In this document: piece after piece, positions 1 through 10,966 of the stretch
Numbering within the stretch: position 1 is the first letter of the stretch
Layout: every line of letters begins with the position of its first letter
Assembly: GCF_040115645.1 (NCBI RefSeq)
Contig: NC_089549.1
Coordinates: 2,294,001 to 2,358,000 of the forward strand
Reading direction: 5' to 3'
Source of the DNA: Euwallacea fornicatus
Taxonomy: Eukaryota > Arthropoda > Insecta > Coleoptera > Curculionidae
DNA: 64,000 bases
Made by a program: the position numbers and the translations under genes
The notes under the pieces: model-generated
Seen by the model: only the letters and a program-made list of their open reading frames with translations
The model's database searches: none
Told to the model about the DNA's origin: nothing

Positions 1-125
1 CTTTTGCTAAAGCTCTGTGTCAGTTACAGAATATCTTGCTATGTTTCTATTATGTGACGCAGGGCTTTAGGAAAATCGTAGTTTTAAGTATAAATGGTAG
101 AATGCATCCTTTGCTTTTATTCTAG

Positions 126-387
126 ATTTGGGAAACGTGGAGAAAAGAATGAGGCACCCAACCGCAACAATCTGATGTCTCTCGAAATGTATGACAATAA
201 AGTTCAGGTAAGTGGTAAGGCCCATCTCGAACTCATGGAGAAACTAACTCAGATCTTCTTTGTTGTTTCACAATTTCCCCCTCGAAAGTGCCGTTTTCAG
301 TTAATAAAGGATGCTCCAAGCTCTCGAACACTAAAAAAGATTACTGCTCTGTATGATCTCCAGGAGCAGCTTAGTTCCGGCTTATGA
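126..387 (+). CDS. NPF: RFamide neuropeptide precursor, C-terminal exons (probable neuropeptide F)
   Basis: Partial gene, 5' part outside the window. Exon 126-207 follows a TCTAG acceptor and supplies the third base of an Arg codon, then FGKR: an RF-amide end with the Gly amidation donor and Lys-Arg cleavage site. It runs on as an acidic, Asn-rich propeptide to CAG|GTAAGT at 208. Exon 301-387 follows a TTTTCAG acceptor, keeps phase 0 and ends in TGA after the residues LQEQLSSGL. From family knowledge, NPF/NPY genes carry a phase-2 intron in the penultimate Arg codon of the mature peptide, exactly the phase seen here; this is the main reason for choosing NPF over sulfakinin or myosuppressin. 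The mature peptide itself is not visible, so the family call is moderate while 'RFamide precursor' is firmer. Secreted hormone acting through a GPCR, inferred. The 93-nt intron is stop-free and in frame, so retention would add 31 residues. Confidence 0.6.
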
Positions 388-890
388 ATTGTTTAATTGT
401 CTTCAATTGAGTCATTTGACGTTGCTTCATAATTACAAGTCGAACATTTCCAGCTTGTATAGAACATTGAGAGCCAATTAACTCTAAAAAAATTTTATTT
501 GATGTTTTCAACTCTTGTCAGAGATTTTTTGAATTTAGCAGTTTCTGCTTTCGGGCTTGCACTCGTTCGAACTTGAATTCAGTTGAACTGCCTCTATATT
601 GCCCTAAAGTTTCACGTTAAAAATTTGTATTTTATAGGAGAGATCCACGACTCTCCATTGGTAATAGTGTCGTTCATCTACCCCATCTAGCATCAATTAT
701 TATTTTCGAAAATAGTGATTTAGGCTCTAGGTTTGAGCTCTTAAGTTTAATTGACTGAGCCCTTGCATGGCGGTTTCTAGGCCCACGTTGACTATATGAA
801 GTTTTTCGAAAAGATTTCATACCATCGATTTATATAAAAATTAGGAGGAAAACCTGATTTCTAGAAGGAGGTACTATTTTTTTAATTAAA

Positions 891-896
891 AATAAA
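891..896 (+). promoter_or_regulatory. Candidate poly(A) signal of the RFamide gene
   Basis: AATAAA about 500 nt after the TGA at 387, the first canonical hexamer I noticed downstream. Position only; no cleavage evidence. Confidence 0.25.
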
Positions 897-3800
897 TAGT
901 TTCTGCTTTTATATATATTTTTTCTCGTCCAACTCCGTCTTGCTCTATAGCCAAGATTACATATTTGCAGTGTATGAAGGAGGTCCAGTGTCGCTGAGCT
1001 GTAAAAATTCTCTGACCCACCTCACCTCTAGGAGTTTACATTTCTATATGTATAATAATATTCAAAATTGCGATAGCTTAGCACCCTCGTCGTCTATTGC
1101 TTTACAACAATTTGCCGTTGAACCTTCGCAGTTTATAGATCAGTTGTCCCGCTTTGACAGATCTTTTTTTCATTTTTTTTAGTATATATGCTTCCTTATT
1201 CCACTACTTTTCAATTCCGTGATATGTGGGAAAAGTTAGAGAGAACTTTTGTTCGCTTTTCCCACCTCGCTACCGGCCACCGAAGTTCAAGTTTCTGGGC
1301 GAATAAAGCTATAAATGTTACTATTTGATGCACAACTCTTCAGGGATTATTGAACTAATAATTGGCTGGTCACGAAGGGAATTTGAAATATTTAGGACCA
1401 GTTTCATAGGTCATTTTGAGTTCGTCAGTGTGCCATTTCGGAGTAAAAGCGATCGCGAATGCGCAATTTTAAGCGGACAACTGTTTCCCAATCCGCTACG
1501 TTTTTGAACAAATTTATCATAATCAATCAAAGGGAGACGCAGCTTTAATGCCGCAAGCTTCGTGTTCGGAACCTGAGAAGTTCAAGAGGTTTAAACGTTA
1601 TTCGCTAATGCCTGGCAGGGAGTTAAACCGTATGAGACCCACTGTCAATATTTCCACAAACCCTTCCGCTTCCCGTTAAAAAATCCAATTTCTTCATTGT
1701 TGAAGCTGCCATTTTTCATCATTCTTTACTCCTCCCCTGTGTAAACATTTTATAGATATTTCCCAATTAAACTTCCCGACCTATAACTTAATAAAAATTG
1801 CATTTTCTTATTACGCCCTTCATATAGATGGAACGAAACGTTAGTTTTACTATTTCGCTATTTCCTTTAAGTACGTTAATTGGAAAATTTTCTATACCGC
1901 CGAAGCAGTACTTATTAATTGAATTCGTCTTGCGTGTGTTTTTGCCCGTTGAGAAGCACTTTTACGACTGAAACATTTAAATTGAATTAGACTGTTGAAA
2001 AAGCAAATTTGGCAAATAGCATAAAATGGGTGATACCGCAGAAAGTTTCTATTTCAATTAGTTGACCATTAAAAGTGAAAATAGCGAGTGACAGGTTTAA
2101 AATTGGTCTGGTACAATTTGGAAAGCCGAAAAATGGTACATTAAAATGTTGTTAAGTCGTTAGTAGTAGTAGATCAGTAAATGGCTAATAAAACTGTAAA
2201 ATATTTAAAACTTTTTCTTATGAAAGGGAAAGTTTTATATCTTGCCACAATGGTGCCGTTTTACAGGATGTATGGCAGAATCTATGCGAACTAGGTAGTT
2301 ACACTAAAGTTGATTCATGGTAGGGTGGTATCTGGAGGCTGCTGGCAGAGCACCGACATACTTTAACTGCGCCGATAAGAAAGCTCCCAGAGCTTGCACC
2401 CAGAAGAATTTTATTGCTCCCGAGGATTCCATCTTTCCGAGAGATGCTAACGGAACCCTAGAGAAATTGCAAATCTCTATCCCTCCGGGAGATATCGGTT
2501 GAATCAGCCTACGAGATTTTTTCCCAGTTTTTAAAATTATGGAAACCTCCAAAGAAAAACATACCAACTTCCGAAGAACGGTATGATCAGTAAGGGTACG
2601 ACCGAACCTGATTTTTAGGTATTCGCAAACGATTTTAGGGTGACCCACAGAGGTATTCAACAGCTGTTAAAGAATTGATGACGAATTTGACTGTTTGTCG
2701 CGATGGCGAGCTGACACGAGCTGGAGGTCTATAACTTTTGGGTTCTTTGGACCTCATGACAGTCAATGAAGAATATTTCTGCAGAAACTGCGGCTATCTG
2801 AGAACTATGCAAGTCACCGCCAAGTTTACTTGTAATGAGCCCAAAACGATATAGGAAAACTCAGAAAATATAGAATGCGACTGAGGCATTTTGCCTAAAA
2901 ATCTCTTGTATGAATTTAAAGACGTTTGTTTGGCCCGTTTCTCGCCCTTTTAAAATGACTCTCAATGCTGCAACTTGCCCAGCAGATCCCGATTTTTTTA
3001 GAGATGCAAGGTGTCTCAGAGCCCTTAGCACTCTTATTATACCTATATCTTTTTGAAATACAACTTTCCGAGTCTTACAATCGGGGAAGCAATTTTTGAA
3101 ACTTCGCTATTACAATTTGATGCAGCTTAAAATCAAATCCATCGAAAGATTGAAGCCGTTAACTACTGACTTATGCAAAAACTTAATGGAAAATATGAGG
3201 CTTAGCAAAATACCACTTACGAAATTGGTAACTTCTGGAAAATATAATTTTCCATACATTTATTTCCTATAAATTACGTTTTAAGTGTTAAATAAATTTA
3301 GTTGGGAAAATCGATAGAGGCCAAAGAAATTGCAAGACTCGCTAAGACTTACAAATTTCCGTGATTTCAAACTTTGAAATTGGTGTTATTTTATTGCTTT
3401 ATTCACGTTTTCCGCCCTGAGATGAGTCCTCGAAGCTTGTTGAGGTTCAGACTTCTGGCAAGTAATTTTCTTGCTCTATTTAATACTACCTTCCTCATGG
3501 AAATGGCGCTAGTATATATCCAATGTTTTAAACAACAACTCTCCTGGGAAGCCCTGTATAGTATACTTTGGAACGATCCCGTTCTTTCTAAATTCCACTA
3601 CTAAGTCCCAGATTTGCCAGGACCGTGTTCGGGGCTTCAGGCTCCGGTACTATGTGATATATTGTGTCATTTTAAAGACGGGACACCTTACATAAGCTGA
3701 CCTCAAAGGGGAACAAGAAGTCCGAAAATGGCAGGAAAATCGATTGGTTGCATTTGAAATTACGAAATTATGCATCGTCATTCTCTTTAGGATCGCCCTG

Positions 3801-4920
3801 TATATTAGAAAATAGTTTCTTTAAATAGGCCTAAGTTCGCCGGGTAATCTTGCAGAGGGTAAAAATTGTTAACTTTATCGGTGTAGAAGCTTAGGAAGGC
3901 TGACACACTATTGCAGCACCCTGTATAAGAACGTTGCACAAAAAATTTTATTGCAAGTGCACCAAAACAGTTACCGATCTGCTGGAGTGTTGAAAGATGC
4001 GGATATCGAAAGTCTTAATACATAGTGCCTCCCTAGTGGATGCAGTATGCCCACTTTGCCGCACGCTTGGAAGGAAAGTCACTGAAGTTCCATTCCCCCA
4101 ATTAAATTCAGGAGTTGCAATGAGAGTAAACATAAGACAAGAAAATCCTAAGTCCTTGCACTCTTTATGTCCTCGGGCGTTTTCTTGCAGATTCGCGGAT
4201 TAAATTTTGCTTTCGTTGCATCTAATCCTCGAAAGCCAAAGAAAAAGTGAAAGCTAATGCAAACGATACCTCTATAATGGACAGGCAAACTTACGTGTTA
4301 GTTCTGCCGCAAGTAAGTAATTAATTATTCACAAATGTTTACTATTATGGCGTCAAATTTGAAATGTGTGCTCAAAAATTTCCAGTTAAAACCGTCTAAT
4401 TAACGTGAACAATTTAACTGAACAAACTCGGGCGTGCTACGTTGATGATAAGCCAGCCAGACACATAGTTATTCGTCCTGATTACCTAAATAGCAATTTT
4501 TGGGGTTGTTGGCCAAATATGCGAGTACGACTGAAGTTTTTCTCCTCTTCCTCGGCAACAAAAGCAAAAATTTTCGCGAAGATTAATAAGGGTTGAGATG
4601 CCGGTTTCGCTTTAAGAATATCGCACTACTTCATTAAATACCGTTGATTGGTATGTGCAAATTGGAGCCCTCATTAAAATTTAGTAATCGTAATAGGGGA
4701 AAGGAATATAAAAATGAAAATTGTGCGGTTGCAAAATAAAAAATAATAAAAAAAAATACACGGTGAGTCGGGAAGATCGCGCCAAACTCCAGGAGAGTAT
4801 TGTAAATTAAAAATAAACGCAAAAAAACCGAAATGTTCAAAACAAACTAGAATTTAATTAATGTGTTACTAACTATCAAACATTTATTCAAATTTATAAT
4901 ATGCAAATTTCGCTCGACAG
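897..4920. other. Intergenic or intronic DNA, no supported gene
   Basis: AT-rich with scattered short open frames lacking family motifs. Several GCCCTGTATA or CACCCTGTATA strings (about 3550, 3790, 3920) are terminal motifs of decayed DNA transposons, matching the ends of the fold-back elements further right, but I could not pair them into whole elements. Confidence 0.4.
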
Positions 4921-4924
4921 TTTC

Positions 4925-5215
4925 AGCGGCATTTAGGTTCTCGGGACGATGGAGATTGCTCGCGATGGTCCTGTCAGTTGGCCTCCGAGATCTCCAGACC
5001 TCGCATCATTAGACTTTTTTTTTTGTGTGGAGGGTTTAAAAACGGGGTGTACAGAATAAAAGTGGACACCCGAGATGGACGAATTTAACTTATGAGAAAT
5101 GCTGCAGCTGATGTTAGAGAAAGATAAAATAATCAGGAGCGCAACGAACGCCCCTCCTAGACCAGATAGAAAATGTTTAAAAGATGATGACGGCATTTTC
5201 GAGCATTTATTGTTG
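4925..5215 (+). pseudogene. DDE_3-type Tc1/mariner-superfamily transposase relic, 3' end
   Basis: Read on the plus strand with frameshifts, the segment gives SWPPRSPDLASLDFF, the conserved block carrying the second catalytic Asp neighbourhood of IS630/Tc1/mariner-superfamily transposases (DDE_3 fold), followed by a helical C-terminal stretch ending near FEHLL, the usual end of this group in insects. The frame is broken by internal stops. A CACCCTGTATA motif lies about 150 bases downstream (near 5365) and may mark its terminus. Same family as the relics at 28560, 35655 and 38470. Open frames on the opposite strand here are shadows. Confidence 0.6.
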
Positions 5216-8200
5216 CAACATTATGGTAACCAAAATGTTAATTTAAGAAATCTCTTATGAATTTTATCAGTTTTTGATAACTTTTAAACAAATTAAATTC
5301 GGATAACGACATTTGAGTTTCACGTATCATGCGCTCCCGAAGTTCGGCGCGATCCTCCCTACCCACCCTGTATAGGAAAGACGTCATTCCAGTTGTGGAA
5401 TTGGATTTTTTAAAACGTCATCCAAGGGATCTCCTAAGGGCATATTTCAGTCCTTTGTTGTCTAGAGTGCCTTAAAGTTGGAATAATATTGCATCAAACT
5501 GCATTTTGCATGGAAAAGGTTTTGTGGTAAATAGATCAAAATTTGGCATCAATGGGTCAAAGTAAAAAATCTATGTGGGTGTTTCATAATGTATTGTTTC
5601 TGTATATTTACAAAGCTTTTACAGTTGGTTGGTTCATTGGAGAATTACAATCATCTGGCATGTGTATGCTGTAATTTTGTTATGGTTAACACCATTCCAT
5701 CGGATAAGCTGTAAAATGGAATATGATAATATGGGTTTCGCAATGCATTATCAAGTCTTTAGCTAATTTATTTAGCTGAACAAAGACCTAAGTACCAAAA
5801 ATCGTTATTGTTCCTATATTGACAAATATCGTAAAATAATTTTTAGATTCCTAGATAGGGATTCTCGGTTGTTTGACATTTATTTCTGATATCTTCGAGA
5901 GTAAATAAATTTTCATCTTCAGACTGATAAAGACTTATAAACTAATATAGGCCCGACACAATGTTGCGGTTATTTATTGATGTTTCGTCATGTCGATTCG
6001 ATTAATTGATATAATCAAAAATCAATGTTGATCTTAATGGATATTCAACAAAGTTTTGGAATGGACCAAAATTGGATCGATCTTATCTAAACCCATTTTT
6101 TAACAGCGTGGAGTTAATCCCAACTTACGGACAGAAAGTTCTAAAAAGTTTAGTTTGCGAAACTCTTCACTGATTGAGTGTCCTCCAAAACCTCTTAAAA
6201 GCTCAAAAACCCCACGCCCATTCTCTCCCGAAATGCGAATCCATGGTATTCCTTCTTAGAAGATCCGTGATTTTGAATCCTTTAACTAATCTAAAAAGTC
6301 CAAAAAAAAAAACTTTTGAAGGCTGATTTGATGAACTCGTAGCCGTATTACGCGTACTATTAAAGCTGCATCCCTTGGCACGTTTTCATTAAAACACACA
6401 TTTAAAGTCGCAAGAAACTTAATTTAACATAATACCACGCTGCAATTAGTACCTGCTAACGTTAAATCTAGCTTAGTTTAGTTTGAGTCAATACCAGTTC
6501 TTACTTATCTAAGTCGAGCATGAGCACATTTCAAAACCAACTGTATTTTTTTGTTGAACTTCTTCAATAATCTGCTTTATTTTATTTAACTGTGTATGCT
6601 CAGTTTCATTCTCTATCTATCTGTAATAATCAATTGCAACCAGTCGAATGGCCACAAAACATATTTACTTGCAAATTTCAATATTGTGATGTTATTTATT
6701 TCATATTCATTGTACGTACTTCTGTATAAAAATTAAAAATTTCAAATTTCATTAGCGCATTTAAGCCTAAACCAAAATTTTCATGAAATCAACAAACTGC
6801 GCAAAAAAACGACTGAGAAAATTCGTATCTTCGGGTTCTGAAAACTCTGATAATACTCCGTAATTTAAGGGTTATTACCAATAAACTCACTGAAAATAGA
6901 AGTTAAAAATAGAATCTTCAACACGCAAACAACCCTTTACCGTTACTAACTCTTCTAACTATGATCTTTAAGCCTTTTCTTAATTCAGTAACTGAAGAAT
7001 GCGAAAACTCTTTGTAATTAATTATTGGGTGCCTTTAGTAAATTTTCCTCTTTCACTTTTTTTTCTTTTAGTGACCTGAAAATGTGAGGATTCTTCGTGA
7101 TTAATTGATTACTACCAGGAAGTATATCTTTCACTTCTTAAAACAAAAGTGAAGAATAAAGCTTTTCCTCGAGTTCCAGTCTTCTTTCGACAGACTCAGT
7201 CTTCTCACTCGTTTTACTCCCACGCTATCAATCGTCATAACGTATCATTGAATCGTCCATTCACCAGATCTTCTGAAATCGGAGGTAGCTAACAAAGCTC
7301 TAAAAATTTAAAGGTTTTGACCCTAGAACCTCTAAGCCTAGAAGAGTTCTTCAAGAGATTCCTGTTAGTCTTTCTTGGGCCCCTAAAGACATGATATTTT
7401 TTCATGGTTAACATCACGAAGATGTCTTAGAAAATCCTCACTGTGATCAGTTTTAATTTCTTCTGTTTTGTTCATAATCGAGTGATCGGATGATGAGTCG
7501 GTTTTAATTCATAGTGGGATTACTGCATATTAAAAAAATTGGATAACTCTAAGAGCTAGTATAGCGGTCTTCTGGCAACTTTGCCAACAAGATAATTTCC
7601 CCGTAATTGATAAGGCCAGAGTATAGGGCCACTAATCTATTTCCACTGATTTGACGTGTTGGCAGATTTACAAGAATATTGATGTAGTAGGCCCAAGTGT
7701 TTTCCAACACTGCCGTTTATCAACCACGTTCAGTGTTTACCGAACTATTATCCAGAGCTGGAATCAACGTATGTAGCATATCTTACTACATATCTCATAC
7801 TTTACTAGATATGCATTTTACATGCTAACACTTTGAATAGAATAAATCTCTCATCGAATCATACTCTTACGAGCATCATTTATTTCGATGATTAATACTT
7901 ACGGCTCTAATACCAGTATCAGCATGGAACCTTTATTCCAGCTTGTTTACCTTTTTATTGCTGTAATGGTTATAGACTGAAAATAACAATTTTATTACTG
8001 TAAAGCCTCCTTTATTGCAATGGATTAAACGGTTTATATGGTGATTATTGCACGTGTAGTTGTATACAGCATTAATTCGTTTTATAAGGTGAGTGACCAC
8101 TTACAAAGAGGTCAAGCTGTAGTTCTTTAATAAACTTTTTTCAATGGATGATTTTTAAATGTGGCAATAAATTATGTCCTCTTCTACAAAATTAATTCTT

Positions 8201-9760
8201 TGTGACGCGAAAGTGGCACTTGCAAAGAAAATATAAGCAACAAAAGAGTGTTCTTATTATTTTATGGTACATTTTACGCCAACGACCATTAATTAAAGTC
8301 CATTAGTATGTCTCGTTTCTCTCACTGGCCACATGCTTTTTGAATTCTAATCCGTTGAATTTCCTACTGCACTGAAACTCGTTAAAGTTTTACTGACAGC
8401 CTCGTGACTATACTGAACTAATTCTTAAACATCCATTATTAGAATTCACAATTTGACCACCGTTGAATTTTCTTAAACGTCCACAACTTCGTCAGAAACT
8501 CTGGCAAATCGGGAGGATTCTGAAGGAGTTTTCTTAAGTCCCATTTTCGTATTGTCCAACGTATTGTCCTGAAATTTATTAAATGACAAAGGAGTTTGCA
8601 GAATTGATTTTAATCAGCAATCGTGTGTTATTTTTTCAAAAAAAAAAAAAAATCTTGTTCACTCTGGGACTAATGATTACTTTCGTTGTCCTTGTGGTGG
8701 TACTCTAAACAGTTCTTTATTTAATAAGTAACATAAACAAGTATTTTTTCTTCTTCATAAATACCATTCAGTCAAGTGAATAATGACTACTATTACTTGA
8801 AATAAACATATCTCCTTCAACAAGTGGATTTAATCTCTGTTAAAGAGATTTATTGCTGGTAGCGCCTACGTGTGCCATTCCGCTGGAATAATGGCAAAGA
8901 ATGTATGCAAATTCTGAGATATAAACTAGAATTTGTTATATATATGAAACGAACGTTTAACCAACCGTGAACAATAATTTTTGTGTAGCTTTTAGTTAAT
9001 CAATGGCACTTTCTCGGTTCGGTATAAAAGAGTTTTTGATGTTATCTTTACCTAGAAAATCGAGCGTTACACGTGTTTGCACGAGAGAAACACCTGTGCT
9101 ATCTAATATTTCTCGATAAAAGCTGAAGACGCATTAAACACTATGTCGAAATTTTTCGCTCAGAAATTGAAAATTTTTGCGAAATAAAAAAAAATTTAAT
9201 TGTGCACTTTGATCCGTCGTGGGATCCGCGATTGCGGATAAATCGAATTTTTGCTTTCCGAAATATTGGAAATTTTGGAGGATCCAAAATGCCATTGAAA
9301 AGCGACCGTTTCTCACAATTTATCTATTATAAAGGCATTTCTGCAAAAAGCAAATTTTTACTAGGTTTTACTAGGGCCCCTCAGAGGTGTACTAAACGTA
9401 TGTCATGATTTCGAACTACAAAACTGTTTCATGGGATTTTCTCGTAGGTTAACGCTCTATGTACGCAATTCGTCAAAAGTTAATTGTAAAAAAAGTCGTT
9501 CTTTAGATAATGAAGGTGAGGACACTCGGGATTACTTGGAGCGTGACAAGATCTTGACTTTGAGAGGTCTGTTGCTATTAATCTGGAGATATTCGAAAAA
9601 TCAAGGAGTTCGAAAATTCTGGGGTATATTCTAGTGATTTTTGATCAGAATTCTAAAAACACTGATTCCAAGAGTTATAGGTAAAACGGAGGGAACTAAG
9701 CTGCTCGATATTTACCCTGAATTACAGTCGCACTCGGTGATAATGAACACGAGAGGACAA
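5216..9760. other. Intergenic or intronic DNA, no supported gene
   Basis: AT-rich, frequent stops in all frames. I see no conserved protein motif, RNA gene or complete repeat. A 13-A run lies near 8639-8651. Confidence 0.4.
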
Positions 9761-9764
9761 AAGA

Positions 9765-9815
9765 TTTTGTTCGTTATAGCCGGGCGTTCGTTAAATCGAA
9801 TTTTACTTAATACGT
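9765..9815 (-). repeat. Candidate Tigger/pogo-type terminal sequence
   Basis: CGTTATAG, CGTTCGTTAAATCGAA and a following TTTTACTTAATACG resemble the 'cgttata-tcgaa' ends of Tigger/pogo elements. It lies just beyond the 3' end of the Tigger-like transposase relic at 10053-10966, so it may be the 3' terminus of that element. Similar GGTTATAACGAACT strings occur at 15588-15750. Confidence 0.35.
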
Positions 9816-10052
9816 ATTGGGTTAACCTTAAAACTTTTTACGCGCTAAAAATGAATTTTTTTTATGAACATAGTTAAAAATTAATGCACTAGTTAAAAGG
9901 AAAACATGGGTAAAAACAACATTTTTATTTCATTTGCTCCTATGCACCTAATGCAGATACACGTCTTATAACTATGTATTTGTTACTGTAAAGTAATCAG
10001 TCATTTTATTTTTCACTTGATTTTTAATAACCGAATGTCTTTCAGTATAGCC

Positions 10053-10966
10053 CTATAATTTATCGAAGACTTGACATGCCGAAGAGCCGGCACTTGTACA
10101 GTGAATGAATTTCGAAACCACGTTCAGAGAAGAAAGGGTCTGTGACACAGTGGGCATAGCGTCGTCGTCTGGTTCCTCTTCTTCCTCGTTTTCACCCTCC
10201 TCGATTTCGTCTGCAAGGAGTACTTTAACATTATTCATCAGCTCAGCATCACTAGGAAAATCGGTTGTTATCAAATCGTTATCTATTTTGGTATACTCTT
10301 CTAGATCAATGTTGTTATTATGTTTTTCAATCCATTCTGTCAATGAAATGTCTTCTTCGTCATCATGATCTACAAGTTCCTCTTGTTGAAATTCTACCAA
10401 ATGCGCCAACGGTATGTCGTCTTCATCATCGTCCTCTTGTATCATGAGCGGTTTAAATCCCGCACGACGAAAACGGTTCTCGATGGTGTTTAGCGAGTCT
10501 TTTCCCCATGCGGCGCTAATCATTATTATCGCATCGAACAATGTAAAGTTATGGTCTTCATTGCTTTCAAAGGCGCTTATTAGTCGCACCAAAAACATTT
10601 TTCGATAAAAAGATTTTAAAGAGTGTATAACGCCTTGATCCACGGGTTGTATCACAGCTGTCACGTTTGGTGGTAGGAACACAAGATTGATGTATTCAAG
10701 ATTTTCTAATCTCGGATGCGCTGGACAGTTATCTACAAGAAGTAAAATTTTCCTTCGTTTCTTGCGTAGTTCGTCATTCCATTTTTGAAGTGATCCTTAA
10801 AAAATTTCGCCAGTCATCCATGCTCATCGATTCGACTCATAGATGACTGATAACTTGCCTTTATTTTTTAAGCATCTAGGTGATTTGGGTTTACCGATAA
10901 CCATCATGGGGCGTTTTTCAGTTCCAGTCATATTAGCACAAACCAAGACAGCTATTCTTTCCTATA
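10053..10966 (-). pseudogene. Tigger/jerky-type (pogo superfamily) transposase, broken
   Basis: Minus-strand translation contains in order an AVLVCANMTGTEKRP block (upstream catalytic region), LLLVDNCPAHP (second catalytic Asp), FLPPNVTAVIQPVDQG (third acidic region), and an acidic tail of about 100 residues ending in FDKL and a stop at 10053. These are signature blocks of Tigger/jerky DDE transposases. Two nonsense codons, TGA at 10824-10826 and TAA at 10797-10799, break the catalytic part, and nothing recognisable as the DNA-binding domain is seen upstream. The last 209 codons (10053-10682) remain open from an internal Met, so the C-terminal piece alone could still be read, though I see no sign of domestication. 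The decay argues for an old inactive copy. Confidence 0.8.

Noticed and set aside
4194..4312. Two splice-like micro-exons: after TTTTCTTGCAG (19 codons) and before CAA|GTAAGT (12 codons, MDRQTYVLVLPQ)
   Set aside because: Both are short enough to occur by chance in AT-rich DNA and have no phase-compatible partners nearby.
4933..5196. Minus-strand 87-codon frame with a hydrophobic stretch, suggesting a membrane protein
   Set aside because: It is the reverse shadow of the plus-strand DDE_3 transposase relic; the SPDLASLDFF block accounts for the composition.
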